Source of the DNA: a virus
Length of the DNA stretch: 25,166 nucleotides
Virus record (IMG/VR): IMGVR_UViG_3300006805_000145
Span: 1-25,166 of that record
Strand: one strand, 5' to 3'
Positions 5,134 to 13,662 of this stretch are shown here, one piece after another (positions within the stretch are counted from its first letter, which is position 1; each line of letters begins with the position of its first letter). Both the position numbers and the translations under genes were made by a program. The notes beneath the pieces were generated by a model. It worked only from the letters and a program-made list of their open reading frames with translations, was not told the origin of the DNA and searched no databases.

Positions 5134-5796
5134 ATGATTAACATATTCAAAAAAGAAGTTAATAATGTATTAGTTGTAGGTGACATGCATGAACCATTTT
5201 GTAAAGAAGGTTACTTAGAATTTTGTAAAGAGCAATATAAAAAGTATAAATGTAATAAAGTAATATTTATTGGAGATGAAATAGACTATCATGCAGCATC
5301 ATTTCATATTTCAGATCCTGATGGGATGAGTTCTGGTGATGAATTTAAGAAAGCATTAGTTGGAATATCAAAATGGTATAAAGCCTTCCCAAATGCAACC
5401 GTAATCATCGGTAACCATACAAGGATGATAATGAGAAAAGCACAAGCAGGTGGAATACCATCAACATGGATTAAAACATATAATGATGCTTTATCAGTTC
5501 CTGGGTGGAACTTTGTTATAGAATATGAATTAGATAATGTTTTGTATTTTCATGGAGAAGCAGGTGGTGCAGTTGCAAAAGCAAAACAAGAATGTAAGTC
5601 TGTTATACAAGGTCATAGACATTCAGAAGGATATATACAATATATAAATAATGATGTATTTGGAGCACAAGTAGGATGTGGGGTTGATAGAGATAGTTAT
5701 GCTATGGCATATGGATTTGCTGGTAAAAAACCAATTATAAGTTGTATGGTTGTATTAGATGGAACACCACTTCTATTAAAAATGAATAATAAATAA
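5134..5796 (+). CDS. Calcineurin-like metallophosphoesterase
   Basis: 220 residues with the ordered metal-binding motifs of the superfamily: GDMHEPF (about 16-22), GDEIDYHAASF (about 48-58), GNHTR (about 93-97, the family's GNH[DE] with Thr in the last place), HGE (about 141) and GHRH (about 160-163). Such enzymes bind two metal ions and cleave phosphomonoesters or phosphodiesters; the substrate here is unknown. Nucleic-acid ends or nucleotides are the usual guess for phage members. The protein is cytoplasmic, with no signal. The stop overlaps the ATG of the GIY-YIG remnant (TAATG). The family call is secure. Confidence 0.85.
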   Translation: MINIFKKEVNNVLVVGDMHEPFCKEGYLEFCKEQYKKYKCNKVIFIGDEIDYHAASFHISDPDGMSSGDEFKKALVGISKWYKAFPNATVIIGNHTRMIMRKAQAGGIPSTWIKTYNDALSVPGWNFVIEYELDNVLYFHGEAGGAVAKAKQECKSVIQGHRHSEGYIQYINNDVFGAQVGCGVDRDSYAMAYGFAGKKPIISCMVVLDGTPLLLKMNNK

Positions 5797-5909
5797 TGGC
5801 TGTAGTTTATAGACATAGAAGATTAGATAATAATAAAGTATTCTATATTGGTATAGGTAATAAAGAGTATAGAGCATAGAGTGCCAATAAATATAATAAT
5901 GGATTAGAT
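5796..5909 (+). pseudogene. Remnant of a GIY-YIG endonuclease (N-terminus only)
   Basis: An ORF of 27 codons starts at 5796 and ends at TAG 5877-5879. Its translation, VVYRHRRLDNNKVFYIGIG, then KEYRA, matches the first strands of phage GIY-YIG nucleases (VYRH-RLD-N-VFYIGIG). In full enzymes an Arg- and Asn-rich catalytic helix and about 100 further residues follow. Here the frame stops, though the next in-frame codons (SANKYNNGLD) still look like the RNK-W segment and run, without another stop, into the ATG of the methyltransferase-like gene at 5910. I read it as a decayed homing endonuclease. Confidence 0.6.
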
Positions 5910-6428
5910 ATGAGTTTATTAGAACAAAAAAAAGATTATATAAAAAGAGGTGCATTTGATGAACTATATACACCAATTGAAGCAGTTGAAATGATTATAG
6001 ATTATATACCCAAAGATGTTAAAATAATATGGGAGCCAACTGCTATAAAAGAAAGTAAAATAGTATCTGTTTTAGAAAGTAAAGGTTACATTGTTATATC
6101 ATCACATATTGATGATGATAAAGACTTTTTAAAATATGAACCTGATGAATATGATATGATAATAACAAATCCACCATATTCAAAAAAAGATAAGTTTTTA
6201 CAAAGAGGATTTGATTTAAAGAAACCTTTTATGATGTTATTACCAATTACAACATTAGAAGGAAAATTAAGAAGTAGTATGTTTAGTGATAATAAAATAC
6301 AACTACTTATACCAAATAAAAGATTTAACTTTAAACCTGATAAAAAAGGAGCATGGTTTCAAACAAGTTGGTTTTGTTATAATGTAAACCTTATAGATGA
6401 TATAAACTTTATAAAATTAAAAAATTAA
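5910..6428 (+). CDS. Methyltransferase-like protein with NPPY motif
   Basis: 172 residues. MIITNPPYSKKDKFLQRG (about 85-102) is motif IV of N6-adenine (or N4-cytosine) methyltransferases, preceded by DFLKYEPDEYD as in such enzymes. The start region has YTPIEAVEMIIDYIP and IWEPTA, corresponding to the region around motif I, but the glycines that usually bind S-adenosylmethionine are missing (EPTAIKES), so the cofactor site is weak or divergent. There is no target-recognition domain. It could methylate phage DNA against restriction or be a related RNA enzyme or an inactive relative. The frame is open upstream to the TAG of the GIY-YIG remnant, with ATG 5910 as the only good start. Confidence 0.7.
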   Translation: MSLLEQKKDYIKRGAFDELYTPIEAVEMIIDYIPKDVKIIWEPTAIKESKIVSVLESKGYIVISSHIDDDKDFLKYEPDEYDMIITNPPYSKKDKFLQRGFDLKKPFMMLLPITTLEGKLRSSMFSDNKIQLLIPNKRFNFKPDKKGAWFQTSWFCYNVNLIDDINFIKLKN

Positions 6429-6436
6429 AAAAAAAT

Positions 6437-6802
6437 ATGGCTAAGAAGAAAAAAGAAACAGAACAAGATTTAGGTATAGGAGGGTTAGGCGATTTAATTG
6501 CAAAGGTAACAGATACCCTTAACATAACTAAGTGTCAAAAATGTGAAGAAAGGCAACTAAAACTAAATAAAATGTTTAACTGGCTACAATCAAAAAGAGA
6601 AATGACAAAAGAAGAAGTAGAATTTATTTTAAGAATGATTGATATAATGAATAATGAATTGATAATAACTAATGAGGAAAGAGAAAGAATATTTATAATA
6701 TATAATGACGTAACTAATAGTAGAGTTAAGTCTTGTGTTTGTCCAGGTGTATGTAAAACTTTACTACAAAGATTAAATGGATTTTTTGAAGATGAAAAAT
6801 AA
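6437..6802 (+). CDS. Cysteine-motif protein, copy 1 of a tandem pair
   Basis: 121 residues. After a basic start (MAKKKKETEQDLGIG) come GDLIAKVTDTLNITKCQKCEER (read in two parts: GDLIAKVTDTL at about 19-29 and CQKCEER at about 34-40) and a C-terminal pair of cysteines in CVCPGVC (about 100-106). CxxC plus a second Cys group suggests a small zinc-binding domain. I recall short proteins with GDxI-xVT followed by CxxCxxR just upstream of terminase genes in Bacteroidota phages, with no function known. Its N-terminal half is nearly identical to the next gene, so the two arose by duplication. It overlaps that gene by 11 bp. Confidence 0.65.
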   Translation: MAKKKKETEQDLGIGGLGDLIAKVTDTLNITKCQKCEERQLKLNKMFNWLQSKREMTKEEVEFILRMIDIMNNELIITNEERERIFIIYNDVTNSRVKSCVCPGVCKTLLQRLNGFFEDEK

Positions 6803-7124
6803 GAAAGAACAAGATTTAGGTATTACAGGTATGGGTGATCTAATTGCAAAAGTAACAGATACTCTTGGAATTAATAAGTGTCAAAAATGTGAAGAAAGAC
6901 AATCAAGATTAAATAGATTATTCCCATGGACAAAAACAAGTAGAGATATTACACAAGAAGAAAAAGAATTAATGATTAGAATAAATAACAATAGTTTAAT
7001 TGATAATGATATGAATAACTTATTTAATTTATATAATGAATTATTTAATTCGGAATTATCAGTATGTATTGATTGTACAGGTTTAATAAAGAAGATGATT
7101 GAAAGAATAAATGTATTCATATAA
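6792..7124 (+). CDS. Cysteine-motif protein, copy 2 of a tandem pair
   Basis: 110 residues from ATG 6792; a start at 6777 would add five residues, but 6792 aligns with the start of copy 1 (both continue K-EQDLGI). It shows the same GDLIAKVTDTL and CQKCEER as copy 1, then LNRLFPWTKTSRDIT, and a second pair of cysteines in CIDC near the end. The N-terminal 40 residues are almost unchanged between copies even at DNA level, while the C-terminal parts have diverged, so the copies may bind the same partner or metal but act on different targets. It lies 36 bp upstream of the small terminase. Confidence 0.65.
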   Translation: MKNKKEQDLGITGMGDLIAKVTDTLGINKCQKCEERQSRLNRLFPWTKTSRDITQEEKELMIRINNNSLIDNDMNNLFNLYNELFNSELSVCIDCTGLIKKMIERINVFI

Positions 7125-7160
7125 ATACTTGTTTAGGCAAGAAAAAAACAAATAATTAAA

Positions 7161-7460
7161 ATGGAACAAGAAAAACCAAAGTCTAATTGGGGTGGTAGAA
7201 GACCTAACCAAACTGGAAGACCTAAAAAAGATGAAGAGTTAATGGTTATTAATCTATTAGATAAATATATTGATAGAGACGTAGTTGTAATAGAATTATT
7301 TAAAAAGATTAAAGAAGGTGATATGAAAGCTATTACCTTATATCTTAATTATGTTTATGGTAAACCATTACAAACTATTAATCAGAACACAACATTGAAT
7401 GTAAATGATATTGAATTAAAAGATTTAATTGATTTTAAACCAACAAAAGATAGTGAGTAA
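7161..7460 (+). CDS. Terminase small subunit (putative)
   Basis: 99 residues, short for a small terminase. The N-terminus is basic, with an AT-hook-like GRPKKDEE (about 19-26) following GGRRPNQTG; the middle helices (KYIDRDVVVIELFKKIKEG) and DMKAITLYLNYVYGKPLQ (about 54-71) resemble the small-terminase pattern in which such a segment ends in YGKP. The small subunit recognises phage DNA and hands it to the large subunit. Position immediately upstream of the large terminase (53-bp gap) supports the call. The C-terminal 25 residues are acidic and probably contact the large subunit. Confidence 0.7.
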   Translation: MEQEKPKSNWGGRRPNQTGRPKKDEELMVINLLDKYIDRDVVVIELFKKIKEGDMKAITLYLNYVYGKPLQTINQNTTLNVNDIELKDLIDFKPTKDSE

Positions 7461-7513
7461 TATATTCTATCAAATATAAAAAGATGATGTCTTAAAACGA
7501 CTTAAAATAACTT

Positions 7514-8728
7514 ATGAGTAAAGTAATATTAAATGATAAATATAAGAGATTATTCACATCACCTACAAGGTTCTATGTATTAACAGGAGGAAGAGGTTCA
7601 TCAAAATCTTTTTCTGTTGCTTATTGGTGTGCACTGACATTATTATTTGAAAGTGGACATACCATTCTATTTACAAGATATACTATGAAATCTGCAAATA
7701 TATCTATTATACCAGAGATTACTTCTAAGATAGAACTTATGGGTCATTTAGATAAATTTGATATAACAAAAGATAGTATTACTTCAAAGACTACTGGTTC
7801 AACCATTTTATTTAGAGGTATTAGAACTTCAAGTGGTGATCAGTCAGCAAACCTAAAATCTTTACAAGGTGTAACTACTTGGATATTAGATGAGGCTGAA
7901 GAATTAATGAGTGAAGAAACATTTGATAAGATAAACTTATCAGTAAGACAAAAAGGAAAACAAAATAGAGTTATACTTTTATTAAACCCATCAACAAAGG
8001 CACATTGGATATATAATAGATTTTTTCAGAATAAAGGTGTTGAACCAGGTTCTAATATAATAAAAGATGATACTACATATATACACACAACATACTTAGA
8101 TAATAAAGATAACTTAGATATATCATTCTTAAAAGAGTTAGAGAATACTAAGTTGAATAATACACCTAAGTATAATCATATTATAATGGGTGGTTGGTTA
8201 GATAAAGCAGAAGGTGTTATATTTGATAACTGGGAGATAGGTGAATTTAATGAAGATAGTGATTGGGAAGCAGGTGCTGACTTTGGTTGGTCACAAGATC
8301 CATCAACCTTAATAAAAGTTAGTATAGATAATAAGAATAAGACTATATGGTTAAAAGAAGAATTATATAAAACAGGTTTAACTACAACCGAATTATCAAA
8401 TATCTTTAAAGATATTGTTGGTAATAGATTAATAATTGCAGATTCAGCAGAAGGTAGATTAATTGAAGAAGTTAAAAGAACAGGTGTTAATATAAAACCA
8501 TGTGTGAAAGGTGCAGGTTCTGTTAAAGAAGGTGTATTATTAATGAAAGATTATAAAATGATAATAGATCCTAATAGTATTAATCTAATAAAAGAAGTTA
8601 ATAATTATATATGGGCTGAGAAAGGTGAAAAACCTATTGATATGTATAATCACTTAATAGATGCCGCAAGATATATTATTAGTCATAGACTGAAGACACC
8701 AAAATTTACAAAGTTAAGAGTTGGATAA
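7514..8728 (+). CDS. terL: Terminase large subunit
   Basis: 404 residues, the usual length. N-terminal ATPase: Walker A GGRGSSKS (about 25-32), Walker B TTWILDEAEEL (about 120-130), and the coupling region RVILLLNPS (about 155-163). C-terminal RNase H-like nuclease with three acidic sites: GADFGWSQD (about 253-261), IIADSAEGR (about 307-315) and HLIDAARYI (about 377-385). This is the PBSX-like group of terminases. It pumps DNA into the prohead through the portal (22456) and cuts the concatemer. The start gives the standard N-terminus about 24 residues before Walker A. A 10-bp inverted repeat follows the stop immediately. Confidence 0.93.
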   Translation: MSKVILNDKYKRLFTSPTRFYVLTGGRGSSKSFSVAYWCALTLLFESGHTILFTRYTMKSANISIIPEITSKIELMGHLDKFDITKDSITSKTTGSTILFRGIRTSSGDQSANLKSLQGVTTWILDEAEELMSEETFDKINLSVRQKGKQNRVILLLNPSTKAHWIYNRFFQNKGVEPGSNIIKDDTTYIHTTYLDNKDNLDISFLKELENTKLNNTPKYNHIIMGGWLDKAEGVIFDNWEIGEFNEDSDWEAGADFGWSQDPSTLIKVSIDNKNKTIWLKEELYKTGLTTTELSNIFKDIVGNRLIIADSAEGRLIEEVKRTGVNIKPCVKGAGSVKEGVLLMKDYKMIIDPNSINLIKEVNNYIWAEKGEKPIDMYNHLIDAARYIISHRLKTPKFTKLRVG

Positions 8729-8766
8729 TACTTAAAAACAATATACTAAAAATAAGTTTTAAGTAT
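8728..8766 (+). repeat. Inverted repeat just after the large terminase stop
   Basis: ATACTTAAAA (8728-8737) pairs perfectly with TTTTAAGTAT (8757-8766) across a 19-nt loop. The first base is the last base of the terminase stop codon. No T run follows, so it is not an ordinary terminator; it may shape translation of, or stability around, the start-less ORF at 8777. Confidence 0.5.
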
Positions 8767-8776
8767 ATAAAAAGTA

Positions 8777-8938
8777 ATAATAGAAATCATCGGAGCATAT
8801 AAAGACGATTATATAACAAGATTAAATATAAGACCTAAAGATGAAGTTAATAGGTTGAGTAAACTAATAAATATATTAAAAGAAGAGATAAGAGAATTAA
8901 AATTAGAATTATTACTAAACAATAAACAAAAAGAATAA
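8777..8938 (+). CDS. Small ORF with no standard start codon (53 residues)
   Basis: The frame 8774-8938 reads like a real gene: IIGAYKDDYITRLN, then RPKDEVNRLSKLINILKEEI, then a Leu/Lys/Glu helix ending NNKQKE. The C-terminal 30 residues should form a coiled coil. It fills the gap between terminase and neck genes and ends 4 bp before the next start. Yet the frame opens after a TAA at 8768-8770 and has no ATG, GTG or TTG before TTG 8846. The natural start would be where ATA ATA GAA stands (8777-8785). Either an AUA or AUC codon is used, or the start has been lost by mutation and this is a recent pseudogene. Confidence 0.5.
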   Translation: MIEIIGAYKDDYITRLNIRPKDEVNRLSKLINILKEEIRELKLELLLNNKQKE

Positions 8939-8942
8939 ATAT

Positions 8943-9398
8943 ATGAATAAATTTTATTTAGTGGTAGATTTACTTTACCAAAGATTATCAAATAATGAAA
9001 ATGTTAATACAACTATAGTTGCTAAGAAAGGTGATGAAGATTTATATAAGAAAAATATATATCCACTCGCAGTTATAAACCCAGTATCAGCAGATCATTC
9101 AAGTAGTAAGGTGACATATTTTTCATTTGAAATTGGTGTTTTAGACCAAAGAGATATATCAAAGTCTGTTGCAACAGATAAGTTTGATGGTAATGATGAT
9201 TATATTGATAACCTAAATATTACTGATACTATTATAGATGATTTAGTTGGTTATTTAAGAACACAGAATAATGATTTCTTAATTGAATTAGACTCTGTAA
9301 GTGATACTTCTAAAATAGAAATGGAAGGATTTAATTTATTAGATGGTTGGTATATTAAATTAAAGTTATCTATACCAAACACACAAAATTATTGTTAA
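8943..9398 (+). CDS. Neck or tail-terminator-like protein (putative)
   Basis: 151 residues, mixed alpha/beta. Features: an N-terminal helix (FYLVVDLLYQRLSNNENV), YPLAVINPVSAD, a strand VTYFSFEIGVLDQRD, then DKFDGNDDYIDNL, and a final WYIKLKLSIPN ending in Cys. I recall proteins with LDQxD, DKxxGNDxxIDxLN and a C-terminal strand ending in PN before Cys in Bacteroidota phage structural modules, placed as tail-completion or terminator proteins; the exact role is not known to me. Position between the terminase and an HK97 gp10-like protein agrees with a head-tail joining function. Confidence 0.55.
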   Translation: MNKFYLVVDLLYQRLSNNENVNTTIVAKKGDEDLYKKNIYPLAVINPVSADHSSSKVTYFSFEIGVLDQRDISKSVATDKFDGNDDYIDNLNITDTIIDDLVGYLRTQNNDFLIELDSVSDTSKIEMEGFNLLDGWYIKLKLSIPNTQNYC

Positions 9399-9402
9399 TT
9401 AA

Positions 9403-9885
9403 ATGTTTACAATTTCAAGTAGTATTCAGTCTTATATAGACGCAATGGTTGAAGAGATTAAAGCAGATGCACCAGTTAGTTCAGGTGATTTAAGAAACTC
9501 TATTCAAAGTGATATTGTATTAGATGAGAATGGTTATATAGTAAACATATTAATGAATGAATATGGTGAGTTTCAAGATAAAGGTGTTAATGGAACAGAG
9601 ATTAGTTGGGGTTCACCTTTTAGTTTTAAGAAAATGATGTCACCTTCATTATTAGATAAATGGATAGTTAAGAAAGGTATTGCACCAAGAGGTAGTGGTG
9701 GTGAGTTTTTAAGTAGAAGTGGATTGAAATTCGCGATAGCAAGAAGTATAATGATAAAAGGTATAAGACCTAAAAACTTTATAGAACCAAATATAGATCC
9801 GAAATTAGAAGGATTAGCTAATTTAACAGCAGAAGAGATTTGGGATAATTTCGTTGAACAAGAAAATAAAAAAGATAATAAGTAA
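9403..9885 (+). CDS. HK97 gp10-like head-tail joining protein
   Basis: 160 residues. The pattern APVSSGDLRNSIQSD (about 24-38), EYGEFQDKGVNGTE (about 53-66), SPFSFKKMMSP, then a C-terminal helix ARSIMIKGIRPKNFIEP (about 125-141) is that of the gp10 family of neck/tail-completion proteins (AP-xTGxLRxSI, YxxxxxxG, and a C-terminal RPF-like segment). It is expected in the connector between portal and tail tube. Its stop overlaps the start of the next gene by one base (TAATG), so the two are coupled. Confidence 0.75.
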   Translation: MFTISSSIQSYIDAMVEEIKADAPVSSGDLRNSIQSDIVLDENGYIVNILMNEYGEFQDKGVNGTEISWGSPFSFKKMMSPSLLDKWIVKKGIAPRGSGGEFLSRSGLKFAIARSIMIKGIRPKNFIEPNIDPKLEGLANLTAEEIWDNFVEQENKKDNK

Positions 9886-12800
9886 TGAGTAAAAAATTAA
9901 CATTAGATATAAACTTTATTGATACACCAAGAGATGGTGATAAATTTGGATACCAAATTAGTAATAATGGAGTTCCATTGTCATTTAATGGATTTGATGG
10001 TTGGGATAAAACATTTAAAGGTGCTTCTGATTATTCAATAGCTGCTGGTAGTATAATGGCATTTGAAGCTGATTTAACACCTTCTGTCTCTGATAACTCT
10101 GACATAGGAGCTGGTTTTGATTCATATGTTAATGTAATTAAAACTCAAAGTAATGGTAAATATATTTGTGTAGGTGGTTTTACTTCTTACCAAGGAACTT
10201 CATTATCATCAAGAAGAATATGTAGATTAAATACAGACTTTACATTAGATACTACTTTTACACCACCAGATTTTCCAGTATATGTTGAATGTATGGAAAT
10301 AGATTCTAATGATAAAATATATGTTGGTAGTAATAATGTTATTAGTGGTAAAGGTAGATTAGTTAGATTAAATGCTAATGGAACAATTGATACTGCTTAT
10401 ATGCCTGGTATTGGTTTTGATAGACCAGTAACAGCCATTAAGTTACAACCAGATGGTAAGTTAATTGTAGCTGGTTTATTTACAACATTTAATTCAACAC
10501 CAAGAAAAGGAATAGTTAGATTAACAACTGGTGGTATATTCGATACAACATTCAATGGTGTTACAACTGGGTTTGCAACCGTTCAAGATTATCCAAGAAG
10601 TATAGCAGTTCAATCAACTGGTAGAATTATAGTTGGTGGTGACTTCTATTCATATAATGGAACACCTTGTCGTAATACAATTATAATAAATGCAAATGGT
10701 TCTGCATTTTCTGGACCAGCATTCTTAGATAATTCACCAAGTGGAACTTATGGTGCTAATGTATTAAAAGTTCTTGTAGATTCATTAGATAGAATATATG
10801 TTTGTGGTAAGTTTACAAGAATAGCTAATAGTTCTACTGTTCAAAGAATAATAAGACTAACATCATTAGGTATTGAAGATACTGGTTTCAATGTTTCTGC
10901 AAGTGGTTTAACTAATGGTACAACTTCATTAACATTAGGTGGTTTTGATATGATTATAAATTCTAATGATAACTTAGTTGTTGTTGGTAACTTTACAAAT
11001 GCTGCTGGTCAACCATTTACAAATATAGCGGTATATAGTGATACTGGTGCGATTTCACCCGATAGTGAGTTTGGTACTGGAACATTTACTGCAACAGGAG
11101 CTCCTGTTATTTATTCATTGGTACAAGTTGGTACTAAATATATTGTTGGTGGTACTTTTAATAGTTATTCAACAACAGATGTTGCACCTGTATCATCACA
11201 ATTTGTTATACCACTTGAACCTAATTTAAATATTGATTTTGGTGATGGTTTAGATAATACACCTGTTACTATGTCAATTAGAAATAATAAAATATTAGTA
11301 GCGGGTGATTTTACTACATATGATACAATTAATAGTGTTGGTAAAGTTGTTAGATTAGAATCCGATGGCACTATTGATAGTACCTTTGACACAACTGGAG
11401 GTGTTCAATCTGGACCTGGTGCAGTTGTAAGTTCTTCTATAGATATTAACAATAAAGTTTATTTAGGTGGTGATATTACAAGTTATAATGGAACATCAAC
11501 ATCAGGAATTGTTAGAATTAATGATGATGGTACATTTGATACAACATTTAATACAGGTAGTGGAGTTAATAATGCTATAGTAAGTTTTATACCAGATGAT
11601 TTAACAGAAGGTGTTTTATTGTTAGGTGCATTTGATAACTATAATTCAACGTCTGTTGGTTATATAGTTAAACTTACTGCAACCGGTTCTATTGATTCAA
11701 ATTTCAATACCGCAACCGGTTTTAATAATGCAACTATTTGTGGTGTAGAAGATAATGGTTCATATATAATTGGTGGTGTATTTAATCAATTTAATGGACT
11801 TACTTCATCAGTAGGTTTAATTAAACTTACTGCAACCGGTTCAAAAGATAACACATTTACGTCTAAAGCAACCAGTGGTATTTATGGATTAGCCAAACAA
11901 AGTAATGGTAAAATAATTTGTATGTCCCCTGATGTTAATAATGTATATAATGGTATAACAATAACAGGTGCTTTATTTAGAATAGATAATAATGGTTCAT
12001 ATGATGGTTCATTTAATAGTTCAACATATATACCTGGATTGGGTGGTGTAAGACAGAATTTAATTTGTATAGATGGTCAAGATAGAATCTATGTATTTTC
12101 AGTAGGAGATCAAAAGATAATAAGATTTACAAAAGATGGTACATTAGACACTTCATTCAATACAACTGAATTAACAAGTGCATCAACAAATTATATTTGG
12201 TCAATGAAGGTTTATTTTAATAATATTATTGTAGTTGGTACATTTGAGGTAAATGGTATAACAAAAAATATATGTATGTTGGATTTTAATGGTGATGTTG
12301 TTACTACAGATATTGATAATTATCAAAATATAATAAATACATATGATAACCTAACAACATTTAATACAGGTTATGGTGTTATATATTCATTATATAGTGA
12401 TAAGGTAAGAATGTTATATGAATTTGATAATGATGAAATAGTTTTAAATAATGTATTTGATACACCAGATTATGTTGAGATAACTTATACTAATGAATCA
12501 CTTACAATAGCTGATTTAATACAAGAAGTTGTAGTAAGAAGTCCTTACTTAATTATCACAAACTCTGCTTCATTTAGTTCAGTTAATTATAAGATAAGAG
12601 TATATGAAGGAAGTATATTTACAGGACCTTCTCAATCAGTATCATATGATATTGATAAAGATAAATTATTTACTGGTCAATCTAACATATATATTAATAT
12701 TAATAATTTAGTTAGAGAAAGATTAGAAGCTAATATATCTACATTTAATGATGAAACATTTTTAGATTCACAATTCTTACCAGAAAATATGAGTAAGTGG

Positions 12801-13658
12801 GTATTAGTTGATGAAACTATATTTGATGGTAGTGCAACTCAATCTTTGAATAAGTATTACTTACATGCATTAGATGGTTATCTATATAACTATGAAGAAC
12901 AAGGTTCACCTAATATATTTATTAATGGTGATAAAAGATATATTCATAGAGACCAACCACAAAGAATTTACTTTCAAACTAACTTCTTATTAGATGTTAC
13001 TGTTATGGATGAGTTTGGTAATACATACAATCCTAATTGGGAATCATTTGATATTTTAGGTGATAATAAGAAGTATATTCAAAGTTTCCAAGTAGATACA
13101 TATTTTAGTGGTTATACTGGTGCGAGACCACCTTATTTAACAACATATATTGATTATATATTCACTTATAAAAGTGATAATAATGGTGATGAGTTAACTG
13201 GTAGAACATATGATGTTACACAAAGATTCTATATTTATGATGATTGTAAATATGATTTATATACTATTGTTTATAAGAATAAGTTTGGTGTATTAGAGAG
13301 TATTCCATTTTCAAGAAAGACTATGAAATCGGTAGAATCAAAAGGAGTTGATTATGAAAGAAGTATATTAGACTATAATGGTAATTATGATATTACAAGA
13401 CATACAAGTAAAGAGTATAATGTAAATGGTTATGAAAGTTGGACTTTAAATACTAACTGGTTACCCGAATATATGAATGATGCTTTTGAAGAATTAAATT
13501 TATCAGAAGAGGTTTGGATTATAATGGGTGATGATAGTATTATACCTGTTATTAAAGAAGATAAAAAGATTGATTTTAAGACAGTATTAAATGATAAGTT
13601 AATACAATATACCTTAAAGGTAAAAATGAGCCACCAGGTGATTAAAAACATACTATAA
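9885..13658 (+). CDS. Large tail protein with about 14 delta-60 beta-propeller repeats
   Basis: 1257 residues. A short N-terminal part (to about 60) is followed by a long array (about 60-810) of repeats with the delta-60 pattern: GK-x-V-GGxF, then SYNGT, then RLxxDGTxDTTFN. I count about 14 repeats, each near 50-55 residues, enough for two seven-bladed propellers. Clear blades include PDGKLIVAGLFTTF, TGRIIVGGDFYSYNGT, NNKVYLGGDITSYNGT and DDGTFDTTFNTGSG. Blades around 11668 and 11821 share a 22-bp identical stretch 153 bp apart, a trace of recent duplication. Residues about 810-1257 form a separate domain I recall from Bacteroidota phage tail proteins (for example RVYEGS, NINNLVRERLE, YNVNGYESWTLNTNWL). 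Probable location: tail tip or side fibre, with the propellers binding the host surface (inference). Confidence 0.7.
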   Translation: MSKKLTLDINFIDTPRDGDKFGYQISNNGVPLSFNGFDGWDKTFKGASDYSIAAGSIMAFEADLTPSVSDNSDIGAGFDSYVNVIKTQSNGKYICVGGFTSYQGTSLSSRRICRLNTDFTLDTTFTPPDFPVYVECMEIDSNDKIYVGSNNVISGKGRLVRLNANGTIDTAYMPGIGFDRPVTAIKLQPDGKLIVAGLFTTFNSTPRKGIVRLTTGGIFDTTFNGVTTGFATVQDYPRSIAVQSTGRIIVGGDFYSYNGTPCRNTIIINANGSAFSGPAFLDNSPSGTYGANVLKVLVDSLDRIYVCGKFTRIANSSTVQRIIRLTSLGIEDTGFNVSASGLTNGTTSLTLGGFDMIINSNDNLVVVGNFTNAAGQPFTNIAVYSDTGAISPDSEFGTGTFTATGAPVIYSLVQVGTKYIVGGTFNSYSTTDVAPVSSQFVIPLEPNLNIDFGDGLDNTPVTMSIRNNKILVAGDFTTYDTINSVGKVVRLESDGTIDSTFDTTGGVQSGPGAVVSSSIDINNKVYLGGDITSYNGTSTSGIVRINDDGTFDTTFNTGSGVNNAIVSFIPDDLTEGVLLLGAFDNYNSTSVGYIVKLTATGSIDSNFNTATGFNNATICGVEDNGSYIIGGVFNQFNGLTSSVGLIKLTATGSKDNTFTSKATSGIYGLAKQSNGKIICMSPDVNNVYNGITITGALFRIDNNGSYDGSFNSSTYIPGLGGVRQNLICIDGQDRIYVFSVGDQKIIRFTKDGTLDTSFNTTELTSASTNYIWSMKVYFNNIIVVGTFEVNGITKNICMLDFNGDVVTTDIDNYQNIINTYDNLTTFNTGYGVIYSLYSDKVRMLYEFDNDEIVLNNVFDTPDYVEITYTNESLTIADLIQEVVVRSPYLIITNSASFSSVNYKIRVYEGSIFTGPSQSVSYDIDKDKLFTGQSNIYININNLVRERLEANISTFNDETFLDSQFLPENMSKWVLVDETIFDGSATQSLNKYYLHALDGYLYNYEEQGSPNIFINGDKRYIHRDQPQRIYFQTNFLLDVTVMDEFGNTYNPNWESFDILGDNKKYIQSFQVDTYFSGYTGARPPYLTTYIDYIFTYKSDNNGDELTGRTYDVTQRFYIYDDCKYDLYTIVYKNKFGVLESIPFSRKTMKSVESKGVDYERSILDYNGNYDITRHTSKEYNVNGYESWTLNTNWLPEYMNDAFEELNLSEEVWIIMGDDSIIPVIKEDKKIDFKTVLNDKLIQYTLKVKMSHQVIKNIL

Positions 13659-13662
13659 TTAG

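Noticed and set aside
5877-5879. TAG stop-codon reassignment, making a GIY-YIG/methyltransferase fusion
   Set aside because: The connector gene ends naturally in TAG (24156-24158), other genes show no in-frame TAG, and the GIY-YIG part is too short to be functional.
7125-7160. CTTG...CAAG hairpin before the small terminase
   Set aside because: Only four base pairs, followed by A rather than T; not distinguishable from chance.
11038-11392. Open frames on both strands inside the propeller gene
   Set aside because: They lie in shifted or antisense frames of a strongly supported gene and their translations look like low-complexity shadows.
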